From an uncultured Prevotella sp. (GTDB taxonomy: Bacteria; Bacteroidota; Bacteroidia; Bacteroidales; Bacteroidaceae): a stretch of 64,000 nt of DNA. The notes below the pieces were generated by a model, which was not told the DNA's origin, did no database searches, and was given only the letters and a program-made list of their open reading frames with translations. The stretch spans positions 179,591-243,590 of the forward strand of contig CALUGQ010000001.1 in NCBI GenBank assembly GCA_944320235.1, written 5' to 3'. Shown here piece by piece: positions 41,705-51,300 of this stretch (position 1 is the first letter of the stretch; every line of letters begins with the position of its first letter). Position numbers and translations under genes: made by a program.

Positions 41705-44077
41705 ATGAGAAAGTATCTTTACCTGCTTGCCATGCTTACGCTCTTTGCCGGGGCGGCACAGGCGGGCAAAATCACCGATGCGCAGGCTTACACCATAGCC
41801 AGCAAGTTCTTCAACGACAACTCCGCGATGCGCCGCTCACCCGCCTACAGCAGTGAGGCCACAGTGAGCCTTGCCCATGCCGCCAGCGGGTATTACGCCT
41901 TCAACCGCGGGCAGGGCGGCGGGTTCGTCATCGTGGCAGCCGACGACATGGCGCGCAACATGGTGCTGGGCTATGCCGACAGCGGCACGTTCGATGCCGA
42001 CTCCATGCCCGCGGCCATGCGCTGGTGGCTCGGCGAGTACGGGCGAGAGCTGGCCCATGCCTCAGCTGCTGGCGACGGCACGCGGGTAAAGAGGCAGCTG
42101 CCCGTCTACGACGCAGTAAAGCCGCTGCTCACTTCGCTGTGGGGGCAAGACGAGCCTTACGACGCGCTTTGCCCCGAATACATGGGCGAGCAATGCCCCA
42201 CAGGCTGCGTGGCCACTGCCATGGCACAGATAATGTATTACCACAAATGGCCCGAACGCGGCACGGGCTCGGCCTCATACACATGGGAAGTGAACGGCCA
42301 GACGCAGGGAACGCTCTCAGCCGACTTCAGCCAGAGCACATACAACTGGGCTGCAATGACCGACACATATTCTGCTGCAAGCACGCAAGAGGCAAAGGAC
42401 GCCGTGGCCAAGCTTATGTACGACTTGGGCGTGGCCAGCAAAATGGCCTACCACCCCTCAGGCAGCGGTGCATCGTCGTACACGGCCGTCAAGGCCATGG
42501 CCGACTACTTCGGCTACGACCCCAGCGTGAACATGCTCGACCGCAACTGCTACGGACTGGAGGAGTGGCAGGAGATGCTCTACAACAGCATCGCCGCCGG
42601 CTACCCCGTATACTATTCCGGAACGACGGCCGCCAACGAGGGCCATGCCTTCGTGCTCGATGGCTACAGCGATGGCTACTTCCACGTAAACTGGGGATGG
42701 GACGGCATAAGCAACGGCTATTTCCTCGTGTCGGCGCTCGACCCAGAAACACAAGGCACCGGCGGCGGCTCCTCGGCATTCAGCTACGACCAGAATGCTG
42801 CCGTCAACTTAAGGCCGGCAGAGCAGGGCTCGGTGGCCACGCCGATGATGTACTGCACCGACGGCTTCGGCATAAAGCAAGAAAGGGCTACGCGGCTCGA
42901 CCCCGTGACATTCACCGGAGGGTTCTTCAACCACGGGGCCGCCCCCTGCCAGATAACGCTGGGCATAAAGGTGGTCGACGCAGAAGGCAATGCCACATAC
43001 CTGCGCTCTGACTATACCAACACACTGCGAATGCTGACCGGCTACAGTGAGTTCACCATGACGCTCAACGACTTCCCCCAGGAAGAGGGCGACTACACCA
43101 TCTACCCGGCGTACTACGACGAGGAAGAAGGGGCATGGCACGACATGCGCACCAGCATCAGAGAAGGAAAGACGCACATCCTGGCCAATGCCACAAGCAC
43201 CGAAATAACATTCGCCAGCCCGCAGGGATACGCTGACGGACTGCAGGCCACCGACGTCGCGCTACTGTATACCGCCTATGCCGGGAAGACGTTCATGGCC
43301 AAGGCTACGATATCCAACAGCGGCAACGAGTTCTTCAGCGAGGTGTTCGCCGCCGTGGTTGGTCAAGGCGGGGTCGACATCATGGGAAACTCAAACCAAA
43401 CACTCATCGACGTAACCAAGGACAGCCCAACGGAAGTGGAATTCAGCATAACCGCACCGCAGAGCGCCGGCAACTACGAACTGGTGATTGCAACTGCCGA
43501 CGGCACTATAATCAGCGACCGCTACGCCTTCACCGTCGAGGAGACACCAGCAGGCCCTCTGAGCCTCAGCATAACGTCGCCGCTGAGGATAGCCGACGCC
43601 GACAACGTGACGGCCGACAACATTACAGCAACGGCCGACATAACCTGCAACTCCGGGTACTACGGCGGGACGCTTTACCTCTTCTTCTTCAACGAGACAG
43701 GAGGCTCAAGCATAAGCTCGCTGACCACCGACCTGTACATAGGCGCGGGCGAAACCAAGCAGGTAAAGTTCACCGGGATGATGGCAGGAGCTGAAGAGGG
43801 CGCAACCTACGTAGCCGCCATGTATTACATTGACGGCAACTACATCAGGCCGGTAAGCAACAGCTACAACAACCAAGCCAGCTTCACCGTCGGCTCACTG
43901 ACACCCATAGAGGGCATTGCCGAGGGCAACGCACAGCCGCAGGAGGTATGCGTATACACCCTGACCGGCGTATGCGTAATGCGCCGGCAGGCAACAGAGG
44001 CCGACCTGTCGGGCCTCGCACCCGGCACATACATCGTGAGAACCGGCGGAACGACAAAGAAAGTGACTGTAAACTAA
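41705..44077 (+). CDS. Secreted C10-family (streptopain-like) cysteine peptidase with T9SS tail
   Basis: Extracellular papain-fold protease of the SpeB/PrtT/interpain type. Start chosen at MRKYLYLLAMLTLFAGAAQAG because it gives a clean signal peptide after an A-rich stretch; an ATG at 41684 adds seven polar residues. Numbering from 41684: propeptide about 28-140 (GGGFVIVAADDMARNMVLGYADSG, the C10 inhibitory prodomain), catalytic domain about 141-385 with Cys175 in EQCPTGCVATAMAQ, His near 322 in NEGHAFVLDGY and the WGWDG segment near 336. Beta-sandwich domains follow (about 390-725). The end (VCVYTLTGVCVMRRQ... GLAPGTYIVRTGGTTKKVTVN) is a T9SS type A sorting domain. It is the only protease in the window and is transcribed alone. 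Likely roles are host- or food-protein digestion; C10 enzymes of oral relatives are virulence-linked. The role here is inference. Confidence 0.93.
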   Translation: MRKYLYLLAMLTLFAGAAQAGKITDAQAYTIASKFFNDNSAMRRSPAYSSEATVSLAHAASGYYAFNRGQGGGFVIVAADDMARNMVLGYADSGTFDADSMPAAMRWWLGEYGRELAHASAAGDGTRVKRQLPVYDAVKPLLTSLWGQDEPYDALCPEYMGEQCPTGCVATAMAQIMYYHKWPERGTGSASYTWEVNGQTQGTLSADFSQSTYNWAAMTDTYSAASTQEAKDAVAKLMYDLGVASKMAYHPSGSGASSYTAVKAMADYFGYDPSVNMLDRNCYGLEEWQEMLYNSIAAGYPVYYSGTTAANEGHAFVLDGYSDGYFHVNWGWDGISNGYFLVSALDPETQGTGGGSSAFSYDQNAAVNLRPAEQGSVATPMMYCTDGFGIKQERATRLDPVTFTGGFFNHGAAPCQITLGIKVVDAEGNATYLRSDYTNTLRMLTGYSEFTMTLNDFPQEEGDYTIYPAYYDEEEGAWHDMRTSIREGKTHILANATSTEITFASPQGYADGLQATDVALLYTAYAGKTFMAKATISNSGNEFFSEVFAAVVGQGGVDIMGNSNQTLIDVTKDSPTEVEFSITAPQSAGNYELVIATADGTIISDRYAFTVEETPAGPLSLSITSPLRIADADNVTADNITATADITCNSGYYGGTLYLFFFNETGGSSISSLTTDLYIGAGETKQVKFTGMMAGAEEGATYVAAMYYIDGNYIRPVSNSYNNQASFTVGSLTPIEGIAEGNAQPQEVCVYTLTGVCVMRRQATEADLSGLAPGTYIVRTGGTTKKVTVN

Positions 44078-44099
44078 AACACGGCAACCACACCACTGA

Positions 44100-44148
44100 G
44101 CTTGCCCCCTCTTCGCCGCACATCCACTGTGGCGAGAGGGGCGCAAGC
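44100..44148 (+). terminator. Imperfect stem-loop after the C10 peptidase
   Basis: GCTTGC (44100-44105) pairs with GCAAGC (44143-44148), and an imperfect inner stem (CCCTCTTCGCC with GGCGAGAGGGG) continues toward the loop. Only CTTT follows, so it is a weak terminator candidate between two genes on the same strand. Confidence 0.4.
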
Positions 44149-44186
44149 CTTTCAGCAGAAAGATGGCTGAATGCCCGCCCACCCTG

Positions 44187-44286
44187 CTCTCCCAGTCCAT
44201 CCCAGTCCTCCCAGTTCTCCCAAATCTCCCAGCCCTCCCAAATCTCCCAAATCTCCCAGCCCTCCCAAATCTCCCAAATCTCCCAG
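44187..44286 (+). repeat. 9-bp microsatellite (CTCCCAnnn) directly before a lipoprotein gene
   Basis: About eleven units of the type ATCTCCCAA / CCCTCCCAA / ATCTCCCAG follow one another and end six bases before the ATG at 44292. The period is nine (one early unit is ten). The same CTCCCA-rich units recur on the minus strand before the lipoprotein gene at 58225 and before the fimbrilin gene at 61708. Confidence 0.8.
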
Positions 44287-44291
44287 AAAAA

Positions 44292-44843
44292 ATGAAGCCT
44301 ATCATCCCCATCTTGGCAGCCGGCATCATGGCCGCAGCCTGCTCGGGCAATACGCCAAAGCCTGCCCACCCCATCGACTCCATGCCTGCAGCGGCCATAG
44401 GGGCAAGACAGACCCGCCCACAGGCCATAATATACCGCACAAGTCGCGACTACAGCCACAACGTGCCTGTAACGCTCAACGCCACGCGCACGCGCATCAC
44501 TGCCTACCCCGACCCTGCCGACTTGCGCAGGCAGGCAATGCTGCCGCTGCCACTCGGCGACGGTTTCATGCTCGACCGGCGCGGCATAGGCCCAAACACA
44601 GCGTTCACCAGCTACACCTATGAGGAATACGCCGCGCTGCCCGAAGCCCCCAAACCCGACTCGCTGATGGCCCGCATCATAGACAGCACGCCGTTCACCG
44701 AACTGTATGCCCTGCCCATAACCGCTGCCGAGGCGCAGGCCGACACCGACCGCTGCAAAAGGTACATAGCCGACGGGTTCAAGGGATGCACAGCCCTGAA
44801 GCCGACGGCAATGCGGCTGAAAGAGAAGAATGCCCCAAAGTGA
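44292..44843 (+). CDS. Small lipoprotein of unknown function
   Basis: 183 residues from MKPIIPILAAGIMAAACSG (lipobox cysteine 17). The frame is open upstream to 44163, but that stretch only encodes the LPNLP-type repeat of the microsatellite, so the start at 44292 is preferred. Conserved-looking segments are IIYRTSRDYSHNVPVTLN, YPDPADLRRQ, DGFMLDRRGIGPNTAFTSYTYEEYAALPEAP and DSLMARIIDSTPFTEL. I recognise this as the type of protein annotated as hypothetical in many Bacteroidales, but I know no function. No catalytic motif is evident. The pyrimidine-rich repeat at its start codon suggests its expression can vary by slippage (inference). Confidence 0.75.
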   Translation: MKPIIPILAAGIMAAACSGNTPKPAHPIDSMPAAAIGARQTRPQAIIYRTSRDYSHNVPVTLNATRTRITAYPDPADLRRQAMLPLPLGDGFMLDRRGIGPNTAFTSYTYEEYAALPEAPKPDSLMARIIDSTPFTELYALPITAAEAQADTDRCKRYIADGFKGCTALKPTAMRLKEKNAPK

Positions 44844-44956
44844 GCTGGCTGCCCGGCCTGGCTTCAAGCTCCTACGCACACCACAGGCTACATGAACATT
44901 TGCAGCCAGAAAGCCATACGGCAAACCCAACAGCAACAATCGGGCAATACAACAAA

Positions 44957-45025
44957 GCGAAACGGGCCGTCCGGCATTGCCGGACGGCCCGTTTCGCAAT
45001 TCAAGGCGGCCCATTTCTGAAGCCG
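44957..45025. repeat. 22-bp array containing a perfect 20-bp-arm palindrome
   Basis: Units of 22 bases start at 44960, 44982 and 45004. The first two face each other and create an exact inverted repeat with 20-base arms (44957-44976 and 44978-44997) around a single base. It lies between the convergent lipoprotein and giant adhesin genes and may also stop transcription from the plus strand, although no T run follows. The rest of the 502-base spacer holds the giant gene's terminator and nothing gene-like. Confidence 0.75.
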
Positions 45026-45284
45026 ACAAGTACCTCGGCTTAACTTTCTGACTGCCATGCTGTTACAAAACGCGGCCCGCACCAATCTGCTTTAACATAA
45101 TTACGTTAAGCCCAAATTGGCAAGTTACGCATCTTCATTTTACCAAAAGTCATCAGGCTTCAGTCTGTTCATGTGTTCATAAGTAGCTGTTAAAAAATAA
45201 CCGATACAATAATGCGACTTGGGCAAACTGCCATCACAAAGCTTTACCACAGCTCCCTGTGCTCACATCACTCCCGGTACACAC

Positions 45285-45320
45285 AAAAAAGGGCATCAGC
45301 GCCATAGCGCAAATGCCCTT
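45285..45320 (-). terminator. Intrinsic terminator of the giant surface protein gene
   Basis: Arms AAGGGCAT (45289-45296) and ATGCCCTT (45313-45320) enclose a GCGC/GCGC inner stem. The minus strand continues with six T. It starts 26 bases after the stop codon. Confidence 0.88.
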
Positions 45321-45345
45321 ATCTTATTTACCATAAGCACCGCTC

Positions 45346-48300
45346 TCAGATGCCGACCTTGCCGATGCGCAGCGTTGCGCCGTTCCTCGTCACCTCTACC
45401 ACAACCAGCCCCGAGGCACCGACTGCAAGGCGGAGCGACGTGAAGGCGGCCTCGGCCTGCGCCGCGAGCACTCCCGAGGCAGTGAACACGCGCACCTCGT
45501 CGCCCGCTTCAAGGCCGCTCACGGCAACAGTGGAGGGCGATGGCGACCAGATGCTTATGCCGTCGGCGGCGCGGTCGGCGGCCATCCGCCTGAAACTGAC
45601 GGTGAAGCGGCCCGCAACGTCGCCGCCCCCGGCCACGCTGAAGTCATAGTCTCCGGCCAGCAGGTCGGTTGTGCGCCCCGTGGCGGCATCCGTCAGCGTC
45701 ACTGCCTCATAGCCCTCGGCGGCACAGTCCTCCGGCAGGCCGATGGTGTATGTGCCGGCCTCCGGCAGCGTAAGGCCCACGGCCACGCTGCCCTCGCGGT
45801 TGACGGCAGAGAGGAGCGAGTAGCGGCCCGAGCCGCGCTCAGCGAATATCTGCGCAGCGGAGTCAGCCATCCACTTCACGCCGTCAGCCGACAGGTCGAA
45901 GTCGGTGCGGGCTGCCGTAGCCTCCACGGCGTTTAGCTGCAGCACGTCGCCGCCGCCAAGCCCGGCGGAGCGGGTGTCGCCCGCAGCAGTCACGGAGAGC
46001 TGTATGGCGGCCATGCCTGCGTAAGCCCCACCCTCCTCAGGAACGTTGCCCTCATCAGGCTGCTCCACTGCGAACGTCTCGCCGTCGGCCTTCAGCGTGG
46101 CCGTTTGGGTGAACACGGCATCGCCTGCGGGGATGTAGCCCTCAGAAGCCTCAGACGTGTTCAGCGTAACGTAGTTGCTGCCGTTGTGACCGTAGATAAC
46201 GCGCCCATACTCCATGTCGTCATAGTTCATGGCGCAGAGGTAAGGCGAGCCGAAGAGGTTCCAGCTCATGTTCTCCTTGTGGGTGAAGCGGTTGCCGCCA
46301 TCGGCGGGCGTAGCCCACGGTTCGTTGAAGTTGTTGTAGGCCAGCGTCACCTGCTTGGGCGCATTCATGTCAGGCCCCTCGGTGTAGACGTTATTGCCCT
46401 TGCCAACGAAGCGGACGCAGGCCTCGTCCTGGCCTTGGCTGTTGTCTATCAGCAGGCCGGTGCGCCCGTATGCAGTGGCATCGGTCCATGCCTTGCCGTC
46501 AGTGCTGTCGAAGGTATAGTCGTAGGCGGCGCGCGCTGCCCCGTCGTAATACTTCACGGGAATAGCGGAAGTATTCACGAAGTCGCTCACCTCAAACGGC
46601 ACGTAAGCCATGTCGATGCCATTGGCGGAGATGCTGCGCTCCACGATCACATTGCCGAGGCCGATGTTCTTTCCGTTGCCGCGCAGTCCGGCGCGGTGCT
46701 CAAGCAGCAGCACACCGGGATTGAAAGGCGAGGCGGCGGTGTAGTCGCGTTTGAGCAGCAGCTCCTTGCCTCTGCGCACGTAAACCACAGACCGGCCGTG
46801 GGGATAGTCTTCGGAAGTCACCTGGCCGCCGTCCTCCTTCAAATCCCACGTCTCGAAGCAGCCGTTGTCAACAGTGTTCCGTATGCGCTTGTTGCCCGCA
46901 ATGTCGCGGCTGTGGCCCACGGCATCGATGCAAGCATTGGTAATGTAGTTATCATTGCCCTCGTGGTCTATGCCGTCAGATGTCTCCATGAGCTGGTATT
47001 CCCAGTGCGGGGCGGTAACGTAAGTGTTGGTCTCAGTCACCGCACTGCGGTTGTTTGCGCTACCATCGGCTGCTGTTATCGCACCCTTGGCAGTTACGTT
47101 TACTGCCTTGACGCTTTCCACTACGCCATAAACAAGCGTATTGTAGAGTATGCCATCAGCTACACCGTTCACATTACCGTTCACATTACCGTTCACTATC
47201 GACGTGGAGAGATAGCCGTTGGTAACGCTGGCATTGCCAGTAACATCGAAACCATCGGCCACGGCATTGGCAGCCGTAACAGCCACCGACTGAAGCCCGG
47301 TGTGGTTGCTACGCTCAAGCAGACCGCTGCGGGCTGTGAGCAGGCCGCTAACAGCATCGACCACGCCCTGCCACTTGCCGTCGGCATCCTGCGATATGGC
47401 AGTGGTCTGCTCGTCGTTCATGCCGCCATAAACCTTGGTATTTGGCAGCGTGAGGCGCAGCGACTGACCGTCGATGTTATTATGCACGAACACATAGCCG
47501 CTCTCGCCCGGGTTGTTGTTGGCGTAGATGCCCGCAAGGTCGGCTGCGCCTTGCAGGTCGGCAAGGGCCTTTGCCCAGCTGCTGCCATCGGCATCGTCGG
47601 CCACCACGTCGGCCTTTACGTATATAATCGGGCGCAGCGGAGCCTCGTACTCGTAAGCACCTATGTCTATCGTGCCGTCGGTGAGTCGCGGGTTGCCCGC
47701 AAGGTCGCGCTCGGCTGCGGGGATGGGGTCGTTGGCATTGCCACCAAGTGCATGGCTGGCGTAAAGCGCGTTGTCGCCCTTGTTAAGCAGCGTGAGACTG
47801 GGGCGTATGCGGTAGTCGCGGCTCTCTTTGTCGGCATTGAGCGGGTCGCGGAAGTTAGGTCCGTTCTCTATGTCCTCGTTGTTCTCGCGGGCTGCCTCGT
47901 CGTCATAGCCAGTAAGGCCGAACGCACGGTTGTGGTTATCTTCGCTCGACGAGATGTTGTTAGCCTTGTTGTTCCAGGAGACTGTGTTGTAGATTGAGAG
48001 GGCTGAGAGATTTTGGAGGTCTGAGCCGTTGTTGGCGAACGTGGTGTTCACGAGCGTGGTCGTGCCTTTGGGGGTGAGACCAGCCTGGGCGTTGTCGGCA
48101 AAGAGGGTGTTGTAGATGAGCACCGAGCCGATGTTATCGCCAATCAGCATACCGTCATCACCGTTTGCGCGCAGCGCGCCGTTCTTCATGGTGAACGTGC
48201 CGCCCTGGGCGGTGGCGGCCATTACGCCGCGCCCCTGGCTGTTGATGAACGTAAAGCCCTCCACCACCACGTCCTTTTTATTGGCATTCACGTTGAGCAG

Positions 48301-51300
48301 GTTCTCTGCATCAGGGGCGTTAGGATGGTTGCGCACCACGGTCTGGTTGGCGAAGTCCTGCGTATGGGCGACGCCTGTGCAGGAGCCTTTGATGGTGAGC
48401 GAATCGGAAAGATTGTTGTCGCTCATGGTGAGCACATAGGCCTGCCCGGCTGATAGGCGCGGCAGCGAGTAGTTGCCGTTGCGCACGTAAATCGTCCGCG
48501 CCCCCTCGTACTGGGACGGGTTTGACGCCCCGGCTATGGCACCGCGCAGGTCGCTGGTGGCGTTGGCCCAGCTGTCGCCGCTGCGGTTGCCGGCATCCTC
48601 GGTGGCCACGTATATGGCGAGCATGGTGCTGAAGTTCGACACATACTGGTACTCGTAAGCGCCTATGTCGATGGGGCGGTCGCCAGTGATTCCGGTGCCG
48701 GGGTCTACGGGGCCTGAGTAGCGCTCGTAGCCAGCATTGCCCATGTATTGGTAGCGATAAGCGACAAGCTCGTCATCGCCATAGCCAAACCATTCGTTAT
48801 ACGCCCCCGAGACGGCGCGGCTGGCGTTGGTGAGTCCGTCGCCCGCATCGGTGGCCACGGAGATGGCGGCAGGATTCCAGAGGTTGGTGGCGTCGTTGCC
48901 ACTGACGCCAGCCACGGCAGGGGGGTTGGTGAAGCGCGGGCCTGAAGCATCGGCGTTGCTGGCGGCGAGCAGTATGTTGCCGTTAGTGTTGCCGTCGGCA
49001 AACTTGTCTGCATAGTCGTAGTCGCTGGCTGAGTGGCTTACCTGCATCTCGGCAACATCGGTCGGAGTGTTATATTTCTCGCTCTCGTTGCCCCAGATGA
49101 GCGTGTTGGTCAGCTTGCTCTTGCCGTTGTGGTTGTATATAACGGCGTTGGTCTCGGCCTTGTTGCGGGCGAAGGTGCAGTTCATTATGTCGAGCAGCGG
49201 GTCTACGTTTGTGACCACGCCCTCGGCATAGTTCGTGCCTATGGCACCGCCCTCGCCTGCCGTCTCGTTGTTCACAAAGAGCGAGTTCACGGCATATAGC
49301 GAGGCGTTATAGCTCTCGTGGCCCGAGAGGAATATGGCGCCGCCGCGCGGCTTCTGCACATCGACCTCGGTCGTGGCATCGCTCACCGTGCCGTTGCCGG
49401 AAAAGACAGAGCCAATGACGTTGAGCCGGGCGTCGCGCACATAGACCGCACCGCCGCGCACGCCGAAGTTGTTCATGAAGCGACAGCGGCTGAGCGTGTA
49501 GCCCACGCCGTCGGAATAGATGCCGCCGCCACGGCCCTGCTCATTGTTCTCGGTCACGGGCGAAAGCTCGTGGTAAGTCTCGCCGTCCATCACGGTGAGT
49601 CCGTCGAGCACCACGGGCTTCGGGTCGTCAACGCCCTTAGCATCGGTGAATATCACGTGGTAAACGTTTTGCGCATCGGCAGACACGTTGATGTTGCCCG
49701 AGAGGATGGTCTGGTTGGCCAGCTCCCAGGCCTCTTTGATGCCGTTCTGGTTGAAGTCGGAATACTCGCGGGCATCTATTATGCGATCGATGTTGCCGTC
49801 GGGCGTAAGCTCAAGGGTGGTGCCGTCGGCGCAACTGATGCTCTCTACACCGTCGGAAGAGATAAGCTCAGTGCCGCTGAAACCTCCATATATCTTCACC
49901 CAATGGGGAACGGCAAAGGAGTAGAGGCGCTGGTCGTAAGCCACGTCGGCGGTTGTCTCGCGCTGCGTGGAGGGCTTGTAGGTGCCGCCGCCCACGAGTA
50001 TCTCGAACTCCGCATTGGCGTGGCCATTATTCCGCTGCTGGCGGATGTAGGCGAGCGCATCGTCGAGGGAGGAGAACGAGGTGTAGAACGAGCGGCCGAG
50101 ATAGTCCATCATCTTGGTGTCGTCTTCAAGCTTCACGTTGGCCGTTTGCGACACGAAGAGACGCTTGAAGAATTTGGTGGGCAGCACACCGCCGTTGTAG
50201 GCAAAAGCGCCAGCGTCGATGCGCTCAAGCTGCTGGTTGCGGTCGATGCCCTGCACGTCCTGTGCACTTACGCCGAACTCCGCTGCGAGCGTATCCTGGT
50301 ACTCATCCCTAACGCCGTGCTTCACGAGGGGCGAAAACTCTTTGAGGCGACGGTAGCTGTCGGCAAAGTAAACGGTGGAGTCGCCCGTCATGGAGGCGTT
50401 CTCGAAGTCGGAGGGCATCTCCTGGCGCTCAATGAAGCAGTCGTTGAATGGATAATACTCGCCATCGTTCACATCACCGAACACGGTGGCAAGGCGACTG
50501 TCGGCAAAACGCTCCGTATCAACACCGCTCACGTTGCGGCCCGAGGGGGCGTCGTTGCCCCAGATTACGGTGTTTACGCTCATGGCAGCCCCGTCCTCAA
50601 GGTATAGTCCGCCGCCCTCGTCGGCAGTGTTGTCGGCGATGGTGCAGGAAATGATGTGTGCACGGCTGTCGGCATCGGCACCGGTGTTATCGGCATAGAT
50701 GCCGCCGCCGTTGTCGGCAGAGTTGCCAAGCACTGCCGTGCCACTGACCGTAGCCCCTGGCAAGAGGTAGAGGCCGCCGCCGTCGATGGCCTCGCAGCCC
50801 TTAACGATGCAGTTCCTCACGTGCGCCCCGGCGGGAACGATGGCACCGCCACCCCGCGTGTTGGGATTGCCCGCCCCGGCCAGCGACGTGGCCGACCCGT
50901 CGGTGAGCCACAGGCCGTCGATGACGGCTTCACGGTCGAGCGCAGCAGTTCCGGGCCAGCTGCCGAAGGTAACGGCGTGGAAGCCCTGCACTTCCTGCGT
51001 TATCGTTGAGCCTTGCGCAGGCACAGCCACGGCACTGAGCACCGTGCGGAAGCGCATAACGTCACGGGCTTCGGCATTATTCCAGTCCTCAGCTTCATCA
51101 TTATAGCCGCCCATGAGCGTAACGCCTGCCGGCACAACATAAGTGTAACTCTGCGGACTGTTTGCATCCGCCAACGTATTGGCATTGTAAACGAACGAAG
51201 CATCCTCGTAGCCTGCCACCTTGACTACAGCATAAACAAAAAAACCATCTTTAACTTTTTCACCTGCATCCGTAAGTATATTCTGAAGTTTCATGGCACA

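Noticed and set aside
44163-44291. Extending the lipoprotein gene upstream to the ATG at 44163
   Set aside because: The extra 43 codons are just the 9-bp repeat read as LPNLP. The later ATG gives a normal lipoprotein signal with a cysteine at 17.
43884-45029. 381-codon minus-strand frame across the lipoprotein gene
   Set aside because: It runs antisense through the microsatellite (WEIWEGWEIWE repeats), the small lipoprotein gene and the 22-bp array; composition is not protein-like.
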